DNA of 8,596 nt from DAOUCP01 sp034432155 (GCA_034432155.1 DAOUCP010000119.1:1-8596); one strand, 5' to 3'; shown: positions 1-6,376, counted from the first letter of the stretch. Notes: a model not told the origin generated them from the letters alone. Numbers and translations are program-made.

Positions 1-2
1 AG

Positions 3-830
3 ATGGCGCCGCTCATGGCGCTGCAGCAGTTGACGCGCGCGGCAACGGGCAGCCCCATGCGCCTGGCGGTGCTGCGTGGCGCCCGTATTGTCCGCGTCGC
101 CAAGCTACCTGCGCCGCTTGTGACGAAGCCGGCGGAGGTGCCCGGCTTGCGAGGAGAGGTCGTCACCCAGGCCCCGCCCGGCAGCGCTCTTCGGTCCGGG
201 GACCTCATTTTGGGTCCGCCCTCGCCGGCCGAGAGCGAGCTGCTCGAGCGGTCACCGCTGGCTCGTCAGCCTCTTGTGCTGCGCGGTGCGACGGTGGTTG
301 AGGTGGCCGTCACACCGCAGCCCGACCCGTCGGGTGTGGGCCGGATCGGCGTGAGCCTGAACCCACCGGTGCTACCGGTTCGGCTCAGCGCCGCCGCTGC
401 GCTGGCGCATGGGGTGAGGCTCACCGGACAGATGTCCGTCGCCCTGGTGGGCGCGCTGGTGGAGATGGTGCGCCGCACGCGCGATGTCGACCTGCGGGGG
501 CCGCTGGGCATCGCCGAGATCTCCCGCCAGGCCACCCGACAGGGCGCTGACGTGTTCTTGAGTTTCATGGCCCTGTTGTCGATTAACTTCGCCGTCATCA
601 ATCTCCTTCCCATCCCGGCCCTGGACGGTGGCCGGCTGCTGTTCGTGGGCGCCGAGGCCATCCGGGGCCGGCGTGTCGAGCCCAGCCGCGAGGCGCTGGT
701 ACACATGATCGGCTTCGGACTCGTCCTGGCCCTGATGGTGGCGCTTACGGTGTCCGACCTGGCGGCCATGTCGGAGCGTTTTCGGCTGCTCTTAGGCCAT
801 GCGGCCAGCGCCCTGGGAATCGGGCGGTGA
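3..830 (+). CDS. rseP: RseP/S2P-type site-2 (intramembrane) zinc metalloprotease, C-terminal part, 5'-truncated by window edge
   Basis: Family M50 proteases cut transmembrane segments of substrates such as anti-sigma factors inside the membrane. Seen here: residues about 1-35 resemble the tail of a PDZ domain (LAVLRGARIVRV), about 48-118 look like a second PDZ ending in VTPQPDPSGVGRIGVSL, and 164-173 (LRGPLGIAEIS) is the conserved GPxGI stretch. NLLPIPALDGGR at 200-211 carries the LDG motif, with D208 the expected third zinc ligand. Hydrophobic segments near 185-205 and 234-252 fit the last membrane helices. The HExxH active-site helix is absent, so the true start must lie upstream; the ATG at position 3 is probably internal, since only two bases precede it. 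The second PDZ is divergent and lacks a clear carboxylate-binding loop. The stop overlaps the next gene's start (GTGA). The family call is firm; equivalence to E. coli RseP and its substrate are inferred. Confidence 0.87.
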   Translation: MAPLMALQQLTRAATGSPMRLAVLRGARIVRVAKLPAPLVTKPAEVPGLRGEVVTQAPPGSALRSGDLILGPPSPAESELLERSPLARQPLVLRGATVVEVAVTPQPDPSGVGRIGVSLNPPVLPVRLSAAAALAHGVRLTGQMSVALVGALVEMVRRTRDVDLRGPLGIAEISRQATRQGADVFLSFMALLSINFAVINLLPIPALDGGRLLFVGAEAIRGRRVEPSREALVHMIGFGLVLALMVALTVSDLAAMSERFRLLLGHAASALGIGR

Positions 831-1771
831 GATCCGAGCCCAGTACGCCGCGGCCAATGTTCGCCAACGCCCTGGAGCGCCTGGCGGATCTGGCGGTCAA
901 GCCGGACGTGGCGCTGGTTCGCCTGCTGTCGGCGCCGACCGAGGCCGATCGCCGGCTGTGGCAGAACCGCTGGCCGAAGATCGAGCGCGAGCGACGGCGT
1001 TGGATCGCTCGTGCGCTCCTGGAGACCGCGGAGGCCAGCTTTGAGGTCGAGTTCGACACCTTGTGCACGGACATCCTGCAGGACGAGGATGCCCAGGTGC
1101 GCGTGCTGGCGATCGATGCGCTGTGGGAGTGTCAGAACCCGCGGCTGATCGATCCCCTCTTGCATCTGGCCAGCAAGGACGCGGACCACAACGTTCGGGC
1201 GCACGCCGCCGCCGCGCTCGGGCCGTTCGTGCTGCAAGGCGAGCTGGACCGGCTGCACGCCGATACCCTCGCCCGCATGGTGCAGGTGTTGGCGCAACTG
1301 GCTGGCGACGAGTTCGAGGACCTGGACGTGCGTCGCCGGGCCACGGAGTCGATTGGCTACGCGCAGCTGCCGGAGGCCGAAGTGGCCATTCGGGCCGGCC
1401 TGCAGGCGGTCGAGCCCACGCTGCGCGCGGGCGCCATGCGGGCCATCGGCAACTCGGCGAGCGCTGAGTGGGCCGACGTGGTGCTGGAAGCCCTGGAGGC
1501 CGAGGAGGCAGAGATGCGCTTCGAGGCCGCCCGCGCTGCCGGCGAGCTGGCGCTGGCCGACGCCGTTCCCCAGTTGCTCCGGCTGGCGGAGACCGATGAT
1601 CGGGAGATTCGCTTGGAAGCCATCTGGGCCCTGGGTGAGATCGGTGGCCGGCAGGCCGTTCGGGCGCTGGAACTGGTGGCCAGCCGTCTGGATGACGAGG
1701 ACGAGGATGCCGCCGAGGCGCTGGCCGAGGCCCTGGCCATGGCCAGTCTGGCGGATGGCGAAATCGTGTAG
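827..1771 (+). CDS. Acidic HEAT-repeat protein
   Basis: This is a 314-residue soluble protein with no signal peptide or membrane segment. Helical pairs with the HEAT/PBS-lyase pattern (D-x-x-VR-x-x-A-x-x-AL) are seen at about 87-114, 120-135, 166-191, 197-225, 229-255 and 259-287, for example REIRLEAIWALGEIGG at 259-274. The N-terminal ~80 residues are helical and Arg/Trp/Glu-rich without an obvious repeat. The C-terminus is strongly acidic (DDEDEDAAEALAEAL, 289-303) and probably caps the solenoid. HEAT solenoids usually act as protein-binding scaffolds; no catalytic motif is visible, so the partner is unknown. The GTG start at 827 overlaps the preceding stop by 4 nt, suggesting translational coupling. 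An in-frame ATG at 857 (residue 11, MFANALERL) is an alternative start. Neither has a strong Shine-Dalgarno sequence. The repeat class is confident; the function is not known. Confidence 0.85.
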   Translation: MRSEPSTPRPMFANALERLADLAVKPDVALVRLLSAPTEADRRLWQNRWPKIERERRRWIARALLETAEASFEVEFDTLCTDILQDEDAQVRVLAIDALWECQNPRLIDPLLHLASKDADHNVRAHAAAALGPFVLQGELDRLHADTLARMVQVLAQLAGDEFEDLDVRRRATESIGYAQLPEAEVAIRAGLQAVEPTLRAGAMRAIGNSASAEWADVVLEALEAEEAEMRFEAARAAGELALADAVPQLLRLAETDDREIRLEAIWALGEIGGRQAVRALELVASRLDDEDEDAAEALAEALAMASLADGEIV

Positions 1772-1783
1772 CCGAGCACTGCG

Positions 1784-2380
1784 ATGTTGGCTCGCCTCGC
1801 CCGCTTCCTCGACCGTCAGCCTCCCCTCGAGCGGCGCATCTACTCTCTCCTGCTGGCCATCACCATCCTCACCCTGCCTTGCTACCTGACCGGCTTCGTG
1901 TTGCTCGCCCTGAGCGGAACGGCTGCCGAGGTAGTGCCCGTCTTGGACAGCACGCCGACAGCCACGGCACCTCCCACGGCCGCCCCGCTGGTCAGCCCCG
2001 TGCCGCGATTCACCTCGCCGCCACCCGCGGATTTGCTGCCCAGCGAGACTCCCCTGCCGACGGCGACGACCAGCCCGACACCGTACGTCACAGCGACGCC
2101 GACGTGGCTCGCCACCTGGACACCGCTGGTGGCAACGCCGACGACCACCCTCGAGGCAACGGCCACTCTGGCGCCGACAGACACCGCGGTCCCAACGGCC
2201 GAGGCTACCGAGCCGCCGACCGCCGAAGCGAGCGCCACAAGTGAAGTCGCCACCCCGGTGCCGGGCGAGACCACAGCCCCGCCTCCGGAGCCGAGTGCGA
2301 CCCCCGGGAGCCCGCTGCAATTGGCGATTGAACGCCAACTGTGGTACGATAAGCCAAGAAGTCTGTCCGTCGGAGGGTAG
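1784..2380 (+). CDS. Single-pass membrane protein with Thr/Pro/Ala-rich exported stalk, unknown function
   Basis: This 198-residue protein is not assigned to a named family. Seen: a short basic N-terminus (RxxRFLDRQPPLERR), one hydrophobic segment at about 19-45 (YSLLLAITILTLPCYLTGFV and on), then a low-complexity region at about 55-175 dominated by Thr, Pro, Ala, Ser and Glu. The last ~23 residues (starting SPLQLAIERQLWYDKP) have ordinary composition. The topology suggests an uncleaved signal anchor with the stalk outside the cell; such stalks are common in Chloroflexota surface proteins and may be O-glycosylated (inference). The ATG at 1784 follows the HEAT gene by 12 nt with no strong ribosome binding site. 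Its TAG stop at 2378-2380 directly abuts the rpsO ATG. The unusual C-terminal tail is encoded by DNA that also looks like the rpsO promoter. That it is a real gene is supported by its tight packing, its coherent membrane/stalk architecture and the lack of any alternative here. Confidence 0.7.
   Translation: MLARLARFLDRQPPLERRIYSLLLAITILTLPCYLTGFVLLALSGTAAEVVPVLDSTPTATAPPTAAPLVSPVPRFTSPPPADLLPSETPLPTATTSPTPYVTATPTWLATWTPLVATPTTTLEATATLAPTDTAVPTAEATEPPTAEASATSEVATPVPGETTAPPPEPSATPGSPLQLAIERQLWYDKPRSLSVGG
2321..2338. repeat. 6-bp inverted repeat overlapping the rpsO -35 element (possible operator)
   Basis: TTGGCG at 2321-2326 is the exact reverse complement of CGCCAA at 2333-2338, separated by ATTGAA. 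The 18-bp dyad has the size of a typical helix-turn-helix dimer site and covers the proposed -35 box. No cognate regulator is encoded in the window. A 6-bp dyad can also occur by chance in this much DNA. Confidence 0.35.
2321..2350 (+). promoter_or_regulatory. Candidate sigma-70-type promoter for rpsO, inside the 3' end of the preceding gene
   Basis: TTGGCG at 2321-2326 (4/6 match to TTGACA) is followed after 18 nt by TACGAT at 2345-2350 (4/6 match to TATAAT). TG at 2342-2343 is placed as in an extended -10 element. The stretch 2318-2365 is visibly more A+T-rich than the surrounding coding DNA. Transcription would begin near 2356-2358, leaving a leader of only about 24 nt before the rpsO ATG. 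Sigma-factor preference in this organism is unknown, so this remains a pattern-based prediction. Confidence 0.5.
2372..2377 (+). promoter_or_regulatory. Shine-Dalgarno of rpsO overlapping the end of the upstream gene
   Basis: GGAGGG lies 3 nt before the rpsO ATG (4 nt if counted from GGAGG), on the short side of normal spacing. The TAG stop of the upstream gene lies exactly between this site and the ATG, so ribosomes ending the upstream gene would finish on the rpsO initiation site. This fixes the rpsO start and suggests termination-reinitiation coupling. Confidence 0.75.
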
Positions 2381-2650
2381 ATGTCTCTCACCAAGGAACA
2401 GAAGACCGAGATCATCGCTGCGTACGGGCTGAGCGAAGGCGATACCGGGTCGGCGGATGTGCAAGTCGCGCTCTTGACCCAGCGAATCCGCCGGCTCACC
2501 GATCATCTCAAGCTTCACGCCCGCGACCACCATTCGCGGCGCGGCCTGCTCAAGCTGGTCGGCCAGCGGCGGCGACTGCTGCGCTACCTGGCCGGCAAGG
2601 ACCAGAGCCGGTATCGGCAATTGATCGAGCGACTTGGCATCCGCGGCTAG
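2381..2650 (+). CDS. rpsO: 30S ribosomal protein S15
   Basis: S15 is a primary 16S rRNA-binding protein of the small-subunit platform and helps form an intersubunit bridge. The 89-residue length is exactly typical. The hallmark stretches are present: DTGSADVQVALLTQRI (21-36), LTDHLKLHARDHHSRRGLL (39-57, holding the conserved His/Asp/Ser rRNA-contact motif) and LVGQRRRLLRYL (59-70). The start is set by a strong GGAGGG just upstream and by the conserved MSLTKEQK N-terminus. It is followed by pnp, the classic rpsO-pnp order of many bacteria. In several bacteria S15 represses its own mRNA through a structured leader. If the proposed promoter is used, the leader here is only about 24 nt, so such a leader structure would have little room. 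Confidence 0.98.
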   Translation: MSLTKEQKTEIIAAYGLSEGDTGSADVQVALLTQRIRRLTDHLKLHARDHHSRRGLLKLVGQRRRLLRYLAGKDQSRYRQLIERLGIRG

Positions 2651-2676
2651 CATAACCCTCCGTCATCATCGGATCG

Positions 2677-2752
2677 CTGCCGGGGATCAGGAATTGGGGA
2701 CGGCGTCGGACCCAGACGTGCGACTCGGTCCCCAGTCCCTGCGCCCCGGCAG
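2677..2752 (+). ncRNA. Long interrupted hairpin in the rpsO-pnp intergenic region (possible RNase III/PNPase control element)
   Basis: The outer stem CTGCCGGGG (2677-2685) pairs perfectly with CCCCGGCAG (2744-2752). It continues after a 2x2 internal loop with CAGG (2688-2691)/CCTG (2738-2741). After one A-C mismatch comes ATTGGGGAC (2693-2701)/GTCCCCAGT (2728-2736), including one G-U. Past small mismatches, GTCG (2705-2708) pairs with CGAC (2721-2724) around a 12-nt loop. That gives about 27 pairs, all in the 129-nt gap. No T-run follows, so it is not a standard terminator. In E. coli a double-stranded RNase III target upstream of pnp mediates PNPase autoregulation; a matching role here is inferred from position and shape. 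Confidence 0.6.
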
Positions 2753-2761
2753 TTCGTCATT

Positions 2762-2767
2762 GGAGGG
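2762..2767 (+). promoter_or_regulatory. Shine-Dalgarno of pnp with long spacing
   Basis: GGAGGG ends 12 nt before the ATG at 2780 and 15 nt before the second in-frame ATG at 2783, longer than the usual 5-10 nt. It begins 9 nt after the base of the intergenic hairpin, so hairpin folding leaves it exposed. No better-placed purine motif supports another start, although a weak GAG at 2770-2772 is closer. Confidence 0.55.
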
Positions 2768-2779
2768 ACGAGAAACCAC

Positions 2780-5008
2780 ATGATGTCATCTTCCACTGCC
2801 GGGTCGCCCGCCGACCCGGACCGCCGTTTGTTGCCCACCGAACACGTTTACCAAACCGAAGTTGCCGGCCAACCGTTTACCCTGGCCACAGGCCGGCTGG
2901 CAGGCCAGGCCGGCGGCGCGGTGACGGCGCGCGTCGGCGACACCCTCGTACTGGCCACGGCAACGGCCGCCAAGACGCCCCGGCCCGACGTCGACTTCTT
3001 CCCGCTGTCGGTCGACATGGAGGAACGTCTGTACGCTGCCGGCCGCATCCCAGGCTCATACTACCGTCGCGAAGGGCGGCCCTCCGAGGCAGCGATTCTG
3101 GTCGCGCGCCTCATCGACCGCCCGCTGCGGCCTTTGTTTCCGAGCGATTTCCGCAACGACGTGCAGGTCATTGTGACCGCCTTGTCCAGTGACGGCCGCC
3201 ACTACATCGACATCCCGGCGGTGATCGGAGCCAGCGCCGCCCTGGTGATCAGCGACATCCCCTTTCCCGAGCCCATCGCTGCCGTCCGCGTGGGACTCAC
3301 CGATGGGCAGTACGTGATCAATCCGACCTCCGACGTGATGAAGGCCAGCCAGCTCGACTTGCGCGTCGCCGGCACCGCATCGGCCATCCTGATGGTCGAA
3401 TGTGGGGCCCACGAGGTGGACGAGGACACCGTGCTGGGGGCAATCCTGGCGGGCCACCGCGCCATGCAACCGCTGATCGCCTTGCAGGAGCAAATGCGCG
3501 CCGAGGTCGGCAAGCCCAAGCGCGCGTTCGTGGCCGCCCAGCTGCCGGACGAACTCGTTCAGCAGGCCATGGAGTTTGTGGCCGAACGCATCGATGGCCT
3601 GTTCGCCAGTGCCCAGAACAAGCAGGAGCGCTACGACGCGCTCGATGCCCTGCAGGCGGAGTGGACGGCTCGCTTCGAGGGAGACACGCCCTGGCAGCCG
3701 GCCGACCTCGGTCGGGCTCTGGACGAGGCGCTCAAGTTTCACGTCCGCAAGCGCATCCTGGACAGCCAGCTCCGTCCCGACGGCCGGCGCTGGAACGAGA
3801 TCCGACCGTTGGCGGGCGACGTCGCCGTCTCCCCGCGAGCCCACGGCTCCGGGCTGTTTCAGCGCGGCGAGACCCAGGTGCTCTCGCTGGCCACCTTGGG
3901 CTCGCTGGCTGAGGAGCAGCACCTCGACACCTTGCGGCCGGAAGAGACAAAGCGCTTCATGCACCATTACAACTTCCCGCCGTTCTCTACTGGCGAGACC
4001 GCAGTCTTGCGTGGACCGCGGCGGCGAGAGATCGGTCACGGGGCCCTAGGCGAGACAGCGCTGTCGGCGGTGATTCCGCCAGAGGATCAGTTCCCGTACA
4101 CCATTCGGGTGGTCGCCGAGGTGCTGTCCTCGAACGGCTCGAGCTCCATGGCCAGCGTGTGTGCCTCCTCGCTGGCCCTCATGGACGCGGGAGTGCCCAT
4201 CGCCGCGCCGGTAGCTGGGATTGCCATGGGTTTGGTCACCGACCCCGCCGACCCGGCACGCTACGCGGTGCTGACGGATATCCAGGGCCTGGAAGACCAT
4301 CTGGGAGACATGGACTTCAAGGTAGCCGGCACGCGGCGAGGAATCACCGCGCTGCAGATGGACATTAAGCTCCGTGGCATTCACGAGGACATCTTGCGGC
4401 AGGCGTTGGAACAGGCCCGCCTGGCTCGGCTGGAGATCCTGGACTTCATGGCTTCGGTGTTGCCCGCGCCGCGGAGCCAACTGTCGCCCTACGCGCCGCG
4501 CATCACGACCATCAACGTGCCTCCCGACCTGATCGGCAAGCTGATCGGCCCAGGCGGCAAGACGGTCCGCGGTCTGCAAGAGGAGACGGGCACCAAGATC
4601 GACATCCAGGAGGATGGTACCGTCTACATCGCCGCTGCCGAAGGCGCGGCTGCCGACGAGGCCTATCGTCGCATCATGGCTCTCACCGAGACTCCCCAGC
4701 CGGGCAAGACGTACACCGGCCGCGTGGTTCGAACGACGGAGTTCGGAGCCTTTGTCGAGATTCTGCCGGGCGTCGAAGGCATGGTGCACATTTCCCAGCT
4801 CTCCAATGAGCGGGTCGAGGATGTGACCAGCGTGGTGCAAGTGGGGGACGAGATCCTGGTCATGGTGACCGACATCTCCGGGGGCAAAGTGCGCCTGAGC
4901 CGTCAGGCAGTCCTCGAGGGCTGGACGCTGGACGAGGCGCGGGCCAGGGACCGGGGTGTCGGTGGCAGTCGGGACCGCAGCCCTGCGCGGCGAGGACCGC
5001 GCCGCTAG
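2780..5008 (+). CDS. pnp: Polyribonucleotide nucleotidyltransferase (PNPase)
   Basis: PNPase degrades RNA 3'-to-5' by phosphorolysis, releasing nucleoside diphosphates, and can add tails in reverse; it works as a trimeric ring in RNA decay. At 742 residues it is complete. Domains in order: first RNase PH (~35-235) with the RNA-channel loop GSYYRREGRPSE (92-103); helical linker (~255-325); second, catalytic RNase PH (~340-560); KH (~573-632) with GPGG at 590-593; S1 (~641-709). Expected active-site residues are present: RRREIGHG (414-421), NGSSSMA (452-458), and DHLGDMDFK (506-514), whose D506, D512 and K514 correspond to E. coli D486, D492 and K494. There is a ~20-residue N-terminal extension and a short basic Arg-rich tail (720-742). 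Relative to E. coli there is a 3-residue insertion near 487-495. Tandem ATGs lie at 2780 and 2783. It is probably co-transcribed with rpsO and post-transcriptionally controlled by the intervening hairpin (inference). Confidence 0.98.
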   Translation: MMSSSTAGSPADPDRRLLPTEHVYQTEVAGQPFTLATGRLAGQAGGAVTARVGDTLVLATATAAKTPRPDVDFFPLSVDMEERLYAAGRIPGSYYRREGRPSEAAILVARLIDRPLRPLFPSDFRNDVQVIVTALSSDGRHYIDIPAVIGASAALVISDIPFPEPIAAVRVGLTDGQYVINPTSDVMKASQLDLRVAGTASAILMVECGAHEVDEDTVLGAILAGHRAMQPLIALQEQMRAEVGKPKRAFVAAQLPDELVQQAMEFVAERIDGLFASAQNKQERYDALDALQAEWTARFEGDTPWQPADLGRALDEALKFHVRKRILDSQLRPDGRRWNEIRPLAGDVAVSPRAHGSGLFQRGETQVLSLATLGSLAEEQHLDTLRPEETKRFMHHYNFPPFSTGETAVLRGPRRREIGHGALGETALSAVIPPEDQFPYTIRVVAEVLSSNGSSSMASVCASSLALMDAGVPIAAPVAGIAMGLVTDPADPARYAVLTDIQGLEDHLGDMDFKVAGTRRGITALQMDIKLRGIHEDILRQALEQARLARLEILDFMASVLPAPRSQLSPYAPRITTINVPPDLIGKLIGPGGKTVRGLQEETGTKIDIQEDGTVYIAAAEGAAADEAYRRIMALTETPQPGKTYTGRVVRTTEFGAFVEILPGVEGMVHISQLSNERVEDVTSVVQVGDEILVMVTDISGGKVRLSRQAVLEGWTLDEARARDRGVGGSRDRSPARRGPRR

Positions 5009-5023
5009 CTTCTGGCGACGACG

Positions 5024-6376
5024 ATGAAATCGCGGCTGGCGCCCGACGAGCGATCGACGTCGGCGTCGGCCGCCGGGGGGAATCAGCCAGCGGGGTGGCG
5101 AGCGAGCCAGGACTCCGAGGCCAGCATGGTGCCAAATGGCGAGTCGGGCAAGGAGGGCGCGACGCCCGCGGAGGGCGGACCGTGTGCCCGCTGGCCGGCA
5201 TCGCCAGCATGGTCGGCGGCGGCTCGCATCTGGGTGGCTACCGCCTGCGTGGCCGTTCTGGCCATCGCCTGGTGGAGCGTCCGGCAGTTCACCGGGATTG
5301 TCGTCCTCGGCGTTCTCTTGGCCTACATCCTGAATCCCATCATCCGCTGGCTGGTAGCCCGGACACGGCTGCGGCGTGGGCTGGTCACGGTGCTGGTCTA
5401 CCTGGCAGTGGCGGCCTTTGCCACCACGACGCTCCTGGCCGTGGTGCAGAATGTCGCCCAGGCGGTAGCCTCCGGAGCTGCCGCCAGGGCATTCGACGCC
5501 CTGATGGCGACGCTGCGCGATGCCGCCCCACATGCCGTTCGGATCCTCGGCCTGCACATCCCCGTCGACCGCTGGCTGGCGCCGGGCTACGAGCCGCTGG
5601 TGGACTCGCTGCGGGCCTTGGGAAGCTACCTCTTGGATCCCCAGGCCGCGAGCCGGATGCTAGGTTATGCCACCGAATTCGCGACGGGTTTCGCATACTC
5701 TGCCCTGGTCGTCGTCGTGACCTTTTTCGTTTCGATGTACATCGCCGCCGACGGTGGTCGTTGCCTGGCATGGGCCGAGGCCCACGTCCCCGCTCCCTAT
5801 CAGCCGGTGTACCGTCACCTGCTGGCCGAGGTGGATGCCGTCTGGCGACGCTTCTTCTTGGGCGAGCTCGTGCTGGCGCTGGTGATCGGTCTTCTCACCC
5901 TGGCGGGCCTGCTGGCCCTCGGGATTCCCTACGCCCCGGCCCTGGCGCTCATCGCCGGGATCCTCGAGATCATCCCGCGCCTCGGGCCAACGCTCAGCGT
6001 GGTGCCTGCGGTGGCGGTGGCTCTCGTATTGCCTTCGCGAACCCTGCCAGGCCTTTCGCCCATCTGGCTGGCCCTGTCGGTCGTGGTCCTGTACGTCGTC
6101 ATCCAACAACTCGAGAACAACCTGCTGGTGCCGCGGATCTTGGGAAGCAGCACCAACGTGCCGCCGGTGCTCGTCCTGGTTGGCGCCCTGGCCGGAGCCA
6201 AGCTCGCCGGCGTGCCGGGCATCTTTCTCGCACCGCCCATCCTGGGCACGGCGCGCGTGCTGGGCCGCTGGCTGTTCCACAAACTGGTCACCGAACCGGC
6301 CATGCTGTCGTCCGCCAGCCAGCTCGCCCGGCCGGCGAGCAATCGTTCGGCCTGCGCCGAGCGTCCACGCGAGTAA
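5024..6376 (+). CDS. AI-2E family transporter (TqsA/PerM-like membrane protein)
   Basis: This family includes E. coli TqsA (autoinducer-2 export), but members vary widely in substrate, including Na+/H+ antiport, so the substrate here is unknown. Seen: membrane segments at about 68-108 (two), 118-142, 222-242, 278-300, 302-337, 345-362 and 378-410, with a soluble loop at ~143-220. Family motifs are AGILEIIPRLGPTLS (311-325) and QQLENNLLVPRILGS (361-375). The C-terminal ~30 residues are hydrophilic. The first ~62 residues are a low-complexity hydrophilic extension. An in-frame ATG at 5126 (residue 35) has GAGG at 5117-5120 with 5-nt spacing, better than anything before 5024, so the true start may be 5126. 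From 5024 the gap after pnp is only 15 nt, with no terminator seen. The family is confident; start and substrate are uncertain. Confidence 0.9.
   Translation: MKSRLAPDERSTSASAAGGNQPAGWRASQDSEASMVPNGESGKEGATPAEGGPCARWPASPAWSAAARIWVATACVAVLAIAWWSVRQFTGIVVLGVLLAYILNPIIRWLVARTRLRRGLVTVLVYLAVAAFATTTLLAVVQNVAQAVASGAAARAFDALMATLRDAAPHAVRILGLHIPVDRWLAPGYEPLVDSLRALGSYLLDPQAASRMLGYATEFATGFAYSALVVVVTFFVSMYIAADGGRCLAWAEAHVPAPYQPVYRHLLAEVDAVWRRFFLGELVLALVIGLLTLAGLLALGIPYAPALALIAGILEIIPRLGPTLSVVPAVAVALVLPSRTLPGLSPIWLALSVVVLYVVIQQLENNLLVPRILGSSTNVPPVLVLVGALAGAKLAGVPGIFLAPPILGTARVLGRWLFHKLVTEPAMLSSASQLARPASNRSACAERPRE
5117..5120 (+). promoter_or_regulatory. Possible Shine-Dalgarno favouring a shorter AI-2E protein start at 5126
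   Basis: GAGG is followed after 5 nt by ATG at 5126-5128, in frame with the AI-2E gene and yielding a 416-residue protein. The upstream ATG at 5024 is preceded by a sequence without a purine-rich Shine-Dalgarno match (TTCTGGCGACGACG). The motif is only four bases, so the evidence is modest. Confidence 0.35.

Noticed and set aside
1950..2310. The Thr/Pro-coding low-complexity stretch, considered as a tandem DNA repeat array
   Set aside because: The codons vary and no fixed repeat unit is visible at the DNA level; the pattern comes from amino-acid composition.
266..2653. A 795-codon open frame on the minus strand spanning the protease, HEAT, stalk-protein and rpsO genes
   Set aside because: It is Arg/Gly/Gln-rich with no recognisable domain and runs antisense to at least three well-supported genes. 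Long antisense frames are expected in G+C-rich DNA, where stop codons are rare.
2634..2656. TTGGCA with CATAAC after rpsO, considered as a separate pnp promoter
   Set aside because: The spacer is only 11 nt and the -10 match is weak; no better pair was found in the intergenic region.
2659..2673. Small hairpin TCCG-N7-CGGA just after the rpsO stop, considered as a terminator
   Set aside because: Only 4 base pairs with a 7-nt loop and no T-run, too weak to call.
5034..5085. A G+C-rich imperfect inverted repeat after pnp (GCGCCCGACGA versus TCGACGTCGGCG), considered as a terminator
   Set aside because: It has a bulge, no following T-run, and may lie inside the AI-2E reading frame; such pairings are common in this composition.
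4046..5557. A 503-codon minus-strand frame antisense to the end of pnp and the start of the AI-2E gene
   Set aside because: It opposes the highly conserved catalytic, KH and S1 regions of PNPase and has low-complexity His/Gly/Arg composition; it is a composition artefact.
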